In this document: piece after piece, positions 20,281 through 34,017 of the stretch
Layout of the letters: every line of letters starts with the position of its first letter
Position numbering within the stretch: the stretch's first letter is position 1
Assembly: GCF_964340395.1 (NCBI RefSeq)
Contig: NC_135563.1
Span: 2,012,501 to 2,055,000, forward strand
Source: Glandiceps talaboti
Taxonomy: Eukaryota; Hemichordata; Enteropneusta; Spengelidae
DNA length: 42,500 nucleotides
Direction: 5' to 3'
Notes under the pieces: model-generated
The model's input: the letters and a program-made list of their open reading frames with translations, nothing else
Told to the model about the DNA's origin: nothing
Databases searched by the model: none
Position numbers and translations under genes: made by a program

Positions 20281-20481
20281 CAATCTGATTAAAATGTGAT
20301 GTGTTGAAAGCGGCTAGATGCCTTTATTTACCTCTATATGTTCATCATTTTGTGTCGTTTGTTTTGTTCCTTCGCCTTCAGCGATCACTCGGAACAAAAC
20401 AAACATTACAAAAACGATGGACATATAGAGGTAAATAAAGGCATCTAGCTGCTTTCAACACATCAAATTTTAATCAGATTG
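20281..20481. mobile_element. Foldback (hairpin) element in gene 2 intron 1
   Basis: Arms of about 88 bp are roughly 95% complementary (CTAGATGCCTTTATTTACC left, mirrored right), with a short GC-containing loop (CTTCAGCGATCACTCGG). No clear target duplication. Likely a MITE; transcribed, it would form a long hairpin RNA. Confidence 0.7.
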
Positions 20482-20843
20482 GGGTGTGTATAGAAAATCA
20501 CCGACTCCCGAGGCATATACTAGTCTAAGGATATTTTTTGCCACAATTCAAGCGAAACAAGTTTATCATAAAAGGATAAGTTTCAATTCAGTTCAGCTTC
20601 AGTTATCTCTCTGCAAAGGAAGGCACACAAATATCCCATCACAAGTGCATTTGAGACTGAAGTGATGTTGATTATGTGTAATTTCATTCGATATGTTATT
20701 TTTCAGGTATTGGGAGAAATTGAACAATCTATCTCCATCGTTAGAAGATATTGGGTAAAACTTTAACATTGTGTGCGAAATAGACAAGTTATTTATACAT
20801 CTCAACATATCATTACAACTTGACAGTTTATTCAAAACCAATC

Positions 20844-21047
20844 ATGTCAATGGCCATAGCAACATCCGGGTCGTTTGGTAATGCACACAACCCAAAAAGT
20901 GGCTTTATATCTGCCGAGGCAGTCACAATAGTACGAGTGCCGCTTACTGCCATTTCACAGATGGACGATGTTTGTGAATCGCATACACTCCTTAAACAAG
21001 AGGCAGAAGTTCTTCTTGGAAATGTGAGGACGACGAAAGATGAATAT
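20844..21047 (+). CDS. Gene 2 coding exon A (N-terminus and helix A)
   Basis: The exon follows an acceptor ending cttgacag at 20826, leaving 17 untranslated bases before ATG 20844; a second in-frame ATG is at 20850. It ends on Tyr at the donor GTGAGT. The last 30 residues (including DDVCESHTLLKQEAEVLLG) are a good amphipathic helix and resemble gene 1 helix A in the order LLK, leucines, terminal Tyr. An internal GTGAGG at 21024 is also in phase 0 and could give an isoform eight codons shorter. Confidence 0.65.
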
Positions 21048-22367
21048 GTGAGTTTAAAACTTTATATCTTATTTCATATTTAGGGACAGGAGGAGGGGTG
21101 GTGCGGTGGATTGGTAGAGGGTTCAGCCTGTTTTCAAATTGGCAATAGGGGGTCATCCTGTTTTGGGGGGTCACTGTGCTTTGGATTTTGATGGGAGAAA
21201 AAATCTGAACTGTGGTATTTGTTTTTGTCCCTTCAAACATACACATGTAACTACATTGTATACATTACCATGCATTACATAGCTACCACACTAGTTTCAG
21301 AACATGTTATGTAAATACTCAGCTATTTCATAATCAATGGCCAATGCCAACTTATTTTAAAAACATATTTCAACCCTCCGTATAAGAATAGTTTCTGATA
21401 CCTGCTAGTGCTGTCTTGTAAAACTTCGAAATCATTGCCTGAAAGGGCCTGAATTACCTAAAAATAATTGGCTTTAAGAGTAAAAACCTTACCGAGCTTC
21501 TAGGTGGAGACGTGGGACTCCATGAAAAGTGGACATATCTCCATCAAGATTCTATTAAACTCCTGTGTAGTCGCAAATTTAGTAAAGTGCTATCTTGTAT
21601 TTAGTATTTGCGAGACATAGTCAAGCAGTCCACTCTGAGTCATAAATAAATACCTGTCATGTAAATGTGATATATTGGGGTGGGGGTCATCATGTTTTAG
21701 AATTAAGTGATATGGGGGTCAGCCTGTTTTCGGTTTTACAGGGAGGGGTCAGTGACGTCGGCCCGATTGAAAAATCCACCGACCCCTCCCCCCCCCCCCA
21801 CCACCACCTGACTAGTACCTTAGACTTCAACTCTCAATCAATATGACATTACCATAGTATATATGTGATATGTCTAATTGTAGCTGTGATAGGCTGCAGC
21901 ATCTAAACTATATCGTTCTTATGGCGGTTCTCACGTGATCACATGACAGTTCGTCACGGGGAATTACCAACTCATAAATGTTGATGATATCGGAATAAAC
22001 GGTGGCTGATAAAAGTGCCCCGTTGAAACCTTGACAATTTGTTGATTTTGAAATGTCACATACGTGTACACATAAACGTCACATACGTGTACACATAAAC
22101 GCTAGATAAAATAATTACTTGTAGTTCCAAACAGTTCCAAATCGCGTCCACTTTAAATTATTAAATATCTTCTCGTTACCTTTTTTTCCAGGAAATAGAT
22201 CGTTTTAAAGGAGACGAGTCATTTGAAGAGTTTCTAAAGAAATGCCACCTACCTAATCCCGTTAAGAGATCTGAGATACAAGAGAAACCAGTGAGTATAT
22301 TCATTATAGGTGGTTAGCAAAAAAACCAAACACTTATTATATAATAGTTTGTGGAAACGTGTGACAG

Positions 22368-22406
<39 letters not shown>

Positions 22407-22613
22407 ATGTATGTGTGTGTATGTATGTGTGTATGTATGTATGTATGTATGTATGTATGTGTGTACGTACGTGTGTGTATGTATGTGTGTGTATGTATGT
22501 ATGTATGTATGTATGTATGTATGTATGTATGTATGTATGTATGTGTGTGTATGTATGTATGTATGTATGTATGTGTGTGTGTATGTATGTATGTATGTAT
22601 GTGTGTGTATGTA

Positions 22614-22655
<42 letters not shown>

Positions 22656-24259
22656 TGTGTGTTTGCCTTGTGCGATTTTGTTGAACTTTCAATCAGGCGT
22701 AGCGAGCAACTTTTCTTTTTAGTGTGTAAATATACAATGTAGTCAGTGAAACGGAACCACGTGACCAAACAATTCAAAAAAGAATATTAATCAGACCTTA
22801 AGGCCAAAAAAATTAATTGTTTCTGGTCAGCGCGCGCATCACTTAATACCCTCGCCGTCGGTCTTTTTTTCCTGTTTGTCCAGACTATGCAGTCAGCAGA
22901 TCCAAGGGGAACACAAAAATAAGCCTCCCTAATTCAATGAAGACAACTGCAGAGCCAATCATGAACAAGCAAATGACACACTTGCTCTAAAGTACTAAAT
23001 GAAAAGAACAGTATAACTGCCATAAATAGTAGATTAAGTGACAGGTTTGGTGAGAATATAAATATTTTTAAAAATCGCGTCGTCGTACCACTCTAGACAA
23101 ACTGTCCTGACCAGAAACAATTCTCTTTTTTGGCCTAACAACATCCAACCATGGAGTTCCCCCTTACACCGCCATGGTCCAACTCAGTAACATTGACCCG
23201 ACTGTGAACTGATGGCATGCGTATACATGTATGTTACAATTTAATTTAACATCAGCTAACACTTACATTATGGCATATACATTAATCCTCTTGGCCTTTC
23301 TTAATTTTGTCTACAGGAAAAAAATATACTGCATCAATACAAACAAGACTTAAGAGTTTATCACTCCTACATTCGATATTTGAAAAAGAGAGAGACGGGA
23401 AGACAAGAATCCAACTACAAAGAAAGATTTAACGAGCTTGCACATTTGACGAAAAGAGTGCTGACAAAAATATCAACTCTGGTAAGTATATCGTTAATGT
23501 CGTCAAACCTGAGTTCATAGCAAATGATTAGTCAGGTTTGCAACATTCTTAGTAATGTGCATATACAACATTAATTCTTGGTTCGGCAAAAGGTTACTGT
23601 CAAGCAGAACTGTCGAGTGATGATAAGCAAAGTAACAAATGGCATTTCTGGTTTCGAAAGAGTGGTTTCTATTTGAAGAAAAGATCCCCTCAACCAATGT
23701 TTTATTTCTTAATTTTTGCCGTAACGAAATATAACACCAAGGGCAATATACGAAGGAAATAGAGGTAAATAAAACAACCAAGCCTATTCCTACATAAGAT
23801 TTCAAATTGAATTGTTGAATGATTGTTATCGTTAAAAATCAAACCCAATAAAAAACATACGCCTTCGTTTTACAAACTGTATAGTATCTAATTCAGAGGT
23901 ATAAAAGATTACACTTCTAAACAACATTTTGGCCAATGAGTTTTTTACTAGTGAATAACGTCTAAAGGGTTATTAATAGTAGCCTATGATTGACTTGCTT
24001 GTGTTGTAAAGAACAATCAATTTATCTCTCAGTAAATTATTTTATTTTTGTTTTCCAGCTTTTTGTACTTTCTCAAATCGATGAAAGAGACAGAAAACCT
24101 ATAGCTAAAAGTGGTGAAAGTGATGAAACCGACACAGATATGGGAGAATCGTTTAATGACGATGATGTGTTCTATTTTCTGCGAGCTCTCCTCTACTACC
24201 AGGCGTCATACAACATAGCACTTACATATTATGAAAATAATGCATGCAAATCACTGTAG
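20844..24259 (+). CDS. Gene 2: candidate four-helix cytokine-like protein, 4 coding exons, 222 aa
   Basis: Coding exons 20844-21047, 22192-22290, 23317-23481 and 24059-24259 join in phase 0 to 222 residues. Donors are GTGAGT, GTGAGT and GTAAGT; acceptors are strong (tttttttccag, ttgtctacag, ttgttttccag). Residues 1-40 are a variable N-terminus, about 41-68 helix A, 69-101 the loop exon with LPNP, 102-156 helices B and C, 157-190 a very acidic loop (SDETDTD, NDDD), and 191-216 a Tyr/Leu-rich final helix. Three Cys lie in helix A, exon B and the C-terminal tail, so one disulfide tying A to the loop or tail is possible. No hydrophobic leader follows the ATG; it would be leaderless (as CNTF is) or need another first exon. 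This is the best-supported member of the cluster. Confidence 0.68.
21083..21819. mobile_element. Second G-tract element in gene 2 intron 2
   Basis: Flanked by TTA on both sides and starting GGGACAGG. The interior is homologous to 16404-17290 and 18840-19210: for example ATTTCATAATCAATGGCC against ATTTCACAATCAATGGCC, and repeated GGGGTCANCCTGTTTT units. It begins 35 bp after the exon A donor. Confidence 0.5.
22192..22290 (+). CDS. Gene 2 coding exon B (AB-loop exon with PNP motif)
   Basis: Thirty-three codons between ttttttccag and GTGAGT, phase 0 on both sides. It reads EIDRFKGDESFEEFLKK and then CHLPNPVKRSEIQEKP. The PNP plus basic stretch matches exon B of genes 1 and 3 at the same distance from the exon end. 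A (GTAT)n/(GT)n microsatellite starts about 75 bases into the following intron. Confidence 0.7.
22367..22663. repeat. (GT)n/(GTAT)n microsatellite in gene 2 intron 3
   Basis: About 300 bp of GT and GTAT units. It is open in several frames on both strands, all artefacts. Confidence 0.95.
22802..23135. mobile_element. 334-bp MITE with 29-bp TIRs and TAA duplication
   Basis: Left GGCCAAAAAAATTAATTGTT...CTGGTCAG is mirrored by CTGACCAG...CTTTTTTGGCC on the right, and TAA flanks both ends (22799-22801, 23136-23138). TWA duplication suggests PIF/Harbinger or a similar group. It lies in the same gene 2 intron as the GTAT repeat. Confidence 0.62.
23317..23481 (+). CDS. Gene 2 coding exon C (helices B and C)
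   Basis: Fifty-five codons, phase 0, donor GTAAGT. Residues L106, D112, L113, Y116, Y119, I120 and L123 make up the signature L-x5-D-L-x2-Y-x2-Y-I-x2-L. From memory, human IL-11 helix B has the same spacing (L-x5-D-L-x2-Y-x2-H-V-x2-L) and IL-6 has V-Y-x2-Y-L in the equivalent helix. A charged turn (KKRETGRQES) separates this from the second amphipathic segment. Confidence 0.7.
24059..24259 (+). CDS. Gene 2 terminal coding exon D (acidic loop and helix D)
   Basis: Sixty-six codons and a TAG after the acceptor tttgttttccag. About 20 acidic and polar residues precede a 24-residue helix dense in Phe, Tyr and Leu, ending with a short Cys-containing tail. In long-chain class I cytokines the last exon likewise carries the CD loop and helix D. 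Confidence 0.65.
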   Translation, partial: LFVLSQIDERDRKPIAKSGESDETDTDMGESFNDDDVFYFLRALLYYQASYNIALTYYENNACKSL

Positions 24260-25660
24260 CTGCGACTTACCTGTTTAATTACGTCATAGATATGACGTCA
24301 TAAAAATAGCATGTTAACTTGTCAGAACTTATATGACATAGTGACATCGTGGAAACCCGATCAGGCGGTGAATGCAACTGGTGATATCATAGTAATATGA
24401 TGTTTTTTTTATTTAGGGCGGCCCTTTTTATTTTTCTGTTTCTCATCTCCCGACCGACCCTAATTTGCAGCTCCGACATCAGAAAAAAAAAAGTTTTTTT
24501 ATTTCCGACCGACCCCTGAGCACAGCAAAATTGTAAGGTTCCCCATGGCGTCTTAGGCCAGTTCTGCCGAGGCCACGACCTTGCGACATTGGCCCCCTAA
24601 AATTACAAATGAAGCAATGATTTTCCCACCTTGCGTCGCGCAGTTCTATTGTTAACATAAAAAATGCCACAAAAAGATCAACTTTGATAAACTTAACCTA
24701 CAAATTAAAACATTAGAGGGATTAGATGAAACGTCGAAATGGACGTCTCTCGTCACATGTTTTGTCTACTGTCACTGTCGTGACCTCTGACCTAATCACT
24801 GACGTGTGCGAAACACTGAACTTGCTATCGGAACATCTATCTGCCATGCCACAGCTCAGAAGCCTTCGTGAACCAAATTTATGGGACAGGTTGTGATTTT
24901 CATTTGTTGATGGGTTAAATTAAATGAGTACATGTGTATTTTGATTCCGAAAAAGCTGTGTTAGGGGTTCGTGTTGCATGATGTTGACAGTGCTAGTGAC
25001 ACATGTGAATGTTGGGCACTGAATCAATGCGTAATCACTGGCATGGCCACTATAGACGGCCGATGTATGTGCGCCCGGTCAGACATGAAGAACGAACTTG
25101 TTGTGCAAATCAGAAAAAAATTAATGTAATATTTACAGAGCATCCCAACTTTGACTTTGTTGATAGTTTTAGTTAAAGATTCAAGTTCTGAGTTTCAAGG
25201 ACACCTAATGTCAGCTTTCCGTATCATTGCAAGTTTACGGTACGTAATAACTATGCTGTCATTTGATATAGCAGGACCAAATCATGATACACAGCCAGTA
25301 ACGGTTAATTAATAACAAATAAATTATTTTAAAGTTTGTTTGACTATTATTTGTAAGTTTTTCGTTCACATTTGTTACTTTTTAAAGTCAGGGATTTTTT
25401 TTCTTCAAAATGTCATGAATTTGAAGAGGGAATGATAAACACAGCAGTGTACTAACAATTTTAAAAATGAAACAAGTGGTTACAAGTTTAGGATTTCTCA
25501 AAGTTTTTATTCAATCATATGTTCACTGTGACTTATTTTGAAGTTGTTCATTGTCCTTCTCTGAAAAAAAGGAATTATAAATTTTAGCACTGCTATTCAT
25601 TGATATTCAGATTAAAAATTGTGACTACCTGGCTGTCCAATCTTTCTAAACAATATATCA
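24260..25660. other. Gene 2 3' flank
   Basis: No further gene seen. An inverted repeat ACGTCATA/TATGACGT at 24281-24298 overlaps a perfect CRE (24293-24300) just after the stop codon. A likely poly(A) signal AATAAA is at 25318-25323, implying a 3'UTR of about 1.1 kb if used. The T-rich segment 24400-24500 has an inverted relative near 26700-26815. Confidence 0.4.
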
Positions 25661-25981
<321 letters not shown>

Positions 25982-27678
25982 CACTTAAAATTACATAATC
26001 TTAATTGCCTTCTTTTTCTAAGGTGTAATGTGTAGTACACAATTTTCAAAAAATAGCTTACTGGGAACTTATTATGAATGGAATTTTTTTATGTAGTTAG
26101 GTAATGGTCTATACGTAATGGAATATCTCAGACCACAGTATCTCAATAGTGGTCTGAGATAATTTATATGAATATTTCATAGACAATAATAATTGACCCC
26201 ACTCCCTGTCAAATGACACCACTTTTTGGAACCAAGGGGCCTGTGTCCCCACTTGTTGGAAATCTTGGCAGAACACCGCCGTCACCCCCCCCCTCTCACC
26301 CACAAGTTCACACTGAAGAAAAATGTTTCATAGAAGTAATGGTTTATATAAATGAAAATTCATCTAGCACACTGATGACAATCACGTAAGTGTTTCAAAA
26401 AGTTTCATACTAAAGTTCAAATTGGATAACTTGAAAACATTGTTAGCGATGGCAATGCCACTTTGATTAATAGGACGAATGTATTAGTACTCATGATAAA
26501 ATCACACAATAGTTCATGGCTACAGATACTAGTATACACCCATCAGGATGATAAGTATTTAATCATCTTCTTACAAAGTTGTTCTACAGACTTGTCAACC
26601 TTGCTAAAATGAAGGCAAGAGACTTGTAACAAGGAATTCAATAAAGAGAAGAGAAATGAAGTTGTATAGAGACTAACAGGACAGATAGGACAGAGAATAG
26701 AACTGAAAAAATACATTTTTTTTTTCTTGCCCCCCCCCTTTTTTTTTATTTCGCCCGCCCGACCCGCCTGACTATTCCATTGGAGATGAGAAACAAAAAA
26801 AAAAAACCTCACCCTAAACCAGGGAGACTTGAATGATATTTAAAAACTAAATATTGCAGTTATATACCCAACTGATATTAAGGTTTTATCTGGGTTGAAT
26901 TTTTACTAGCAAAGTTTATCTTCTGTATCTTCTCGGCCATTTGCGACTCCTACTTCTAAAATGGACCAATGCTACAAAAGTAGCTGTATTTATCTAGAAC
27001 AGACAGGGAATAAGGTACTTATACTAAAAGGGTGACCCGATGCAACGACAACCACCATGGTGTCATTTGCGAACGTTGAGGGCGATTCAATAGATTCAAC
27101 TTCAGGCGTATAAAACACGTTGTTTGTCTTAAATTTCACTTTACAAATATGGTCAAAATGATGATAAATACAAAGTCTTGTTCAAGCTCTTTACATTGTA
27201 TTGTCATTTCTGAATCAGAGTTAATATGTTGATATTCTAATAAAAGTTGGAATTACTTTGCTAATGTTGCTAATGATCACTTTACTCAAGTATGTTGTCA
27301 ATCAAATGTTGTATCCAAGTAATTGTTGATGATGTCAGTTCAGGAAAGGACTCTCCAGAAACAATTGTTTATAAACAGGAATGGGAAAGAAACGGGAGTC
27401 GTATTTATACTATGACCGGGGATTATTCCCCCAAAACCCGTAAGGCACATACCAGTTTCTCTTAATCGCCATTTGAGGGCACAAATTTCAAAAATGGCGG
27501 CAGCCACCGAAGGGGAGATTTTTTACACACATATTTATTTGCCAGACGACGAAAAGTAAACAAGTGAGGAACAGGAATTAGTTAAGTAAATGCATCAGCA
27601 ACGAAAAGTACATAACTGGACCATAAATTTAAAATAGTTTGTTCAAACTAGTCGGGTTTGAGGCCCAAACAAAAACAG

Positions 27679-27838
<160 letters not shown>

Positions 27839-28239
27839 ACATAAGAACAAAAACTAAGCAAAAAGAAACAAAAACAAAATAAAACGAAACAAAACAAACA
27901 TATACATGAAGAGTAATGTCTTGATACAAATAATTACGTCTGTTAAATATAAAGAAGGGGCATGCGCAAACGAGGTTTTATAATAATGTTTCAAAATAAT
28001 TTATCTAGTAAATACTGCTTTAATTGGGATTTAAAGGTAGATCTTGTTCCTATTGCTTTCAGTCGGTTGGGTAACGAGTTTCAGTGTTTTGTGGCTGCGT
28101 ACTTTTAATTGCGTTGGCATTCATTTTTAGCACAGCTGAACTGATAAGTTTCAGTAGTGCTATAGGCATGGTGCGGGGTGTGTGTGTGTGTGTGTGTGCG
28201 TGTACGACTTAAACTAAAAAAAAACACCATACCGATTGC

Positions 28240-29000
28240 CTTGGCATTTAGTGGGGACATTAATTTTGGGACAAAAAATGCCATTTTTGGTCAAAAAATT
28301 TAAACTCAAAAACTACCTGAGAAATTTGGTGGGATCATTCTTAGGAGTGTGTAAATTAAGATTTGTTCATGACATGATGATTCCATCATGCAGTGATATG
28401 CAAATTAAGGTTAAAATGTGTCTTTTAGTCAAAGATCTTTAATTCCAAAATTGCTGAGCAGATTGGGTTGAAATTTAATGGGGATGCATTTGGGGGTGTA
28501 CAGATGAAGGAATATTAAGCATATAATGATCTCATCCGTGATATGCAAATTAGGTGTAAAAATGTGTCAAAACCTTATATCTCAAAATGTACATTGTCAA
28601 TGAGACTGAAATTTGAAGAGATGTTCAGTGATATTCTGCAGATTTTGTTCAAAACATTTTGACACGATTGGCCCTAGCAACCATGACCACGCCCTTAGCA
28701 ACAACTCAATGCCAGTATACTTTGCTAATATAACCATAGACATGATATAACCACTGTCTATGATATAACAAATCATCTGGTAGGTGAGTATACATTCAAA
28801 AATGTATGCAAATATCCCTTGCAACCATGACCACGCCCATAGCAAGAGCCAAACAATTGTATATATCACAAAGATAACAATAGGGATTCTTAGACAAGTG
28901 AACAAACATTCAAAAAGTGTATGAAAATGTGCTTATGTGCAAATATGTTTAGCAACATGGCCACGCCCATAGCAACAGCCAAATGCGTATACTGCAAAGA
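28240..29000. repeat. Degenerate repeats with GCAAATTA and CCACGCCC motifs
   Basis: Phrases such as GATATGCAAATTAGG and AAAATGTGTC recur at about 28395 and 28540; ACCACGCCC followed by AGCAA recurs near 28686, 28830 and 28960. The minus-strand open frame here (28597-28905) is repeat-derived. Confidence 0.55.
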
Positions 29001-29937
29001 TAACAACAGGGCTGGATAGGCAACTGGAGAATCATTCAGCACTTATACCTAGTATGGAGCAGCAGGTGGATAAACAATTCTTAAAAAATTGTACAGTTGT
29101 GCTACAACGCCATTGGCGCTAGTTTTATATTTGATATCTTAAACGTGTCCCATCCAATGTCCAATTACATGAAGAATGTCATTGCAAAGTTCAAGCCTAT
29201 TTTGAAGAAAAACAAAATAAAAATCTGCAGTATCGTACTGGAGTGTACATGATGGTCATTGCATGTACATAGAACACGTTGTACTAGTAGAATACACTTT
29301 GTGATACTATTTTCATATTTGACCAATATCTCAAACGGACACGAAATATCACCAATAGCATTCCTACTACTACTGTACTAGAGTATATGTATACATATAG
29401 AGGTAGCACTGCCTGCATGCATTCACACACATTCCAGTACAGTACACGTTGGCCTACATTTTTTTGAGAATTTTAGACTAAGCTTGAACAAGCAATGGAT
29501 TTTACCGTGAACACTCTCCTTGTATTTTGGCATTGGATAGGACACGTCAAATGTAAAACTGAATGCTATTTTCAAAAGAAAACTAACACTCACTAGTAAA
29601 TGACTTCCCTTCGATATTACATCCCGCATGGTGAATCATAGAAAAACTGGTATAGACATTTGCTTTTAGGAGATGATTTCCGATCTTAGTATATGATTTA
29701 ATTGATTCAATATTTGAACCATGAACCTTTTAACTTTTTTAAGATTGCAAGGGGTTGCTGCGAAAACATTTTTGACAAAATGTTTTCTCCTCAACCCCCC
29801 TCTCCCACGTTATTACGCTGAAGCGTAAATCTATTAGATAGATAGATAAATAGATAGAAACCCGTTAAACACAAAGGAAGCCATGCTGAGAAGTACCATG
29901 AATTAATGTGAGAAAGAAACTACTCGTTCATTTAAGC

Positions 29938-30522
29938 TATATACAAGCCACGTCAATCCACGTCAAGCCACGTCAATAGCTATATACAAGCCACGTCAAT
30001 TCACGTCAAGCCACGTCAATAGCTATATACAAGCCACGTCAATTCACGTCAAGCCACGTCAATAGCTATATACAAGCCACGTCAATTCACGTCAAGCCAC
30101 GTCAATAGCTATATACAAGCCACGTCAATTCACGTCAAGCCACGTCAATAGCTATATACAAGCCACGTCAATTCACGTCAAGCCACGTCAATAGCTATAT
30201 ACAAGCCACGTCAATTCACGTCAATTCACGTCAAGCCACGTCAATAGCTATATACAAGCCACGTCAATTCACGTCAAGCCACGTCAATAGCTATAGATAT
30301 ACAAGCCACGTCAATAGCTATATACAAGCCACGTCAATTCACGTCAAGCCACGTCAATAGCTATATACAAGCCACGTCAATTCACGTCAAGCCACGTCAA
30401 TAGCTATATACAAGCCACGTCAATTCACGTCAATTCACGTCAAGCCACGTCAATAGCTATATACAAGCCACGTCAATTCACGTCAAGCCACGTCAATAGC
30501 TATATACAAGCCACGTCAATCC
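29938..30522. repeat. 43-bp minisatellite with nested CACGTCAA subunits
   Basis: The unit is AGCTATATACAAGCCACGTC plus two 10-bp subunits (AATTCACGTC, AAGCCACGTC) plus AAT. I count about 40 CACGTCA occurrences. Read on the other strand many are TGACGTGGC. Units gain or lose 10-bp subunits, as expected from replication slippage or unequal exchange. Confidence 0.95.
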
Positions 30523-30529
30523 ATTAATT

Positions 30530-32250
<1,721 letters not shown>

Positions 32251-32256
32251 ACTAGG

Positions 32257-32495
32257 TAGGTATACGAATTACAGGTGAAAATATCACCAACATAGGTAGG
32301 TATACGAATTACAGGTGAAAATATCACCAACATAGGTAGGTATACGAATTACAGGTGAAAATATCACCAACATAGGTAGGTATACGAATTACAGGTGAAA
32401 ATATCACCAACATAGGTAGGTATACGAATTACAGGTGAAAATATCACCAACATATGTAGGTATACGAATTACAGGTGAAAATATCACCAACATTC
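32257..32495. repeat. 40-bp tandem repeat, six near-perfect units
   Basis: TATACGAATT recurs at 32261, 32301, 32341, 32381, 32421 and 32461, exactly 40 bp apart, with essentially one substitution. Each unit holds the dyad GGTGAAAATATCACC. Confidence 0.95.
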
Positions 32496-32499
32496 CAAA

Positions 32500-34015
32500 G
32501 TCATGTCAATGTTAAGCGACATCATCTAAGCGTCAGAGTGCTATCAATTGAAATCAAACACTCTGATCTGAAGATGGTGCTGTTACTGTGACAACAGCAG
32601 GTAAAGTCTTACATCTGTCGGTGTTAAACTAGGAATTGAAGTTAACGTTGCATTGTTTAAAATTTAAAGTCGTTATTCCAGAATCATAGCAAGACGAAAT
32701 CAAAGCGTAAGCCAGAAATGTCACATAAAGCAGTTAGTTAATTAGAACACTACATTTTATTGACCGTGTTTAATTGTATTTATCAAATGTACACATTTGT
32801 ACAAGGAGCTTTCTTTGTACCTGGTTTATACGCGAAGATTTTTGTGGATGGTTTGATACACAAAGTAATCTACAAATGTATAAACATTGCAACACATCAA
32901 CATTGTCTGTAAATAGTAATAATAATCAGTCAACAGGCAGACCAATATGTTGCATTGGGCCCTATACCTGTATCCACTGATATATGTTAGTTTAACGTTA
33001 GTTTGCTACTGTCTCGTGTCTCCTTTCCTCCACTGTATTCAGACAGTGTTGATATTGTATGTGATTCTCATGTTTTTATTTTATTCTACCATATTATTTA
33101 TAGTTCTTACTTCAGTAGTATCATTGAAATGGATTATCACAGATTTGATTCAGATTAATTACTGATATCTGTTGATTGAATGTTTATATTGTTACCCGAG
33201 ATGGCGATACACATGACATTTTACATTCATCGACACTTAATCATATACATGTCAGATTTGTTAAACAGTGTACTGTTTTATTTCGAATAGAAGGGCGCCC
33301 TCAATTGACTTGACCTTCACGTAAACCGAACTCTACAACGCTGTGAACTCAATATATATACTCTTTGATTTACGCAATGCAGCTAGTGGTTCCGTGAATT
33401 TTATTATCGAAGTTTCCATGAAAATGATAGTGAAAGAGAAAAGTCCAAGTTACATCGACTATGTTTATTTTTTCTATCATTTACGTCGTTTGTAATAGAT
33501 TCATTATCGTTAGACAAAGCTAGTAGCCTGCAAAATTTCATTTATGAAAGGAATTACACAAATTTCCTTCTTAAAACGAACTGGCATGTGTAACAACTGT
33601 ATGTTACTTTGTTAAATTATACACGTATAAGTTATTCTGTTTGTATGTTAAAGTGGCCCAAGCTGAGTCTATAAACCGTTTACTTATACCTGAAAATACT
33701 TGTATAAAATTTCGATTAAACTATAAATTATAGTGCATTACAATGCATGCCTTCCATGACATTACAATTGCCTTCAGGCATTATTAGAACTGTTTCTTGC
33801 CTAGAATAGATTCCTCGACAATTTCGGTACGTATACGTCATCGGGTCGCTTATATGTTCTATTTACAATACCGGGTTTGAATTCAATCAATTGCAAGTGA
33901 TAGTTAGGTATGCTATGACTATACTATGAGTACTAGTGACCTTTAAATACGCAGCAGAAAGCTCACCCCAAAACTTATAAACCCGGCTTGTGCCTCTTTA
34001 AGGAGTCTTGCCGAT
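32500..34015. other. Intergenic region, nothing recognised
   Basis: Two open frames of about 70 codons (32774-32980, 32947-33165) lack splice context or family resemblance. The rest is AT-rich unique-looking sequence. Confidence 0.45.
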
Positions 34016-34017
34016 GT

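Noticed and set aside
22249-22777. Several overlapping open frames on both strands, 123-147 codons
   Set aside because: All are readings of the (GT)n/(GTAT)n microsatellite.
28597-28905. Minus-strand hydrophobic 102-codon frame
   Set aside because: Hydrophobicity and internal repetition come from the CCACGCCCATAGCAA repeat read in reverse; no splice or promoter support.
29938-30522. CRISPR-like array
   Set aside because: Units are contiguous with no unique spacers, and the context is eukaryotic; it is a minisatellite.
32774-33165. Two overlapping frames of about 70 codons, one very hydrophobic
   Set aside because: AT-rich DNA easily yields such frames; no splice borders, motif or paralogue.
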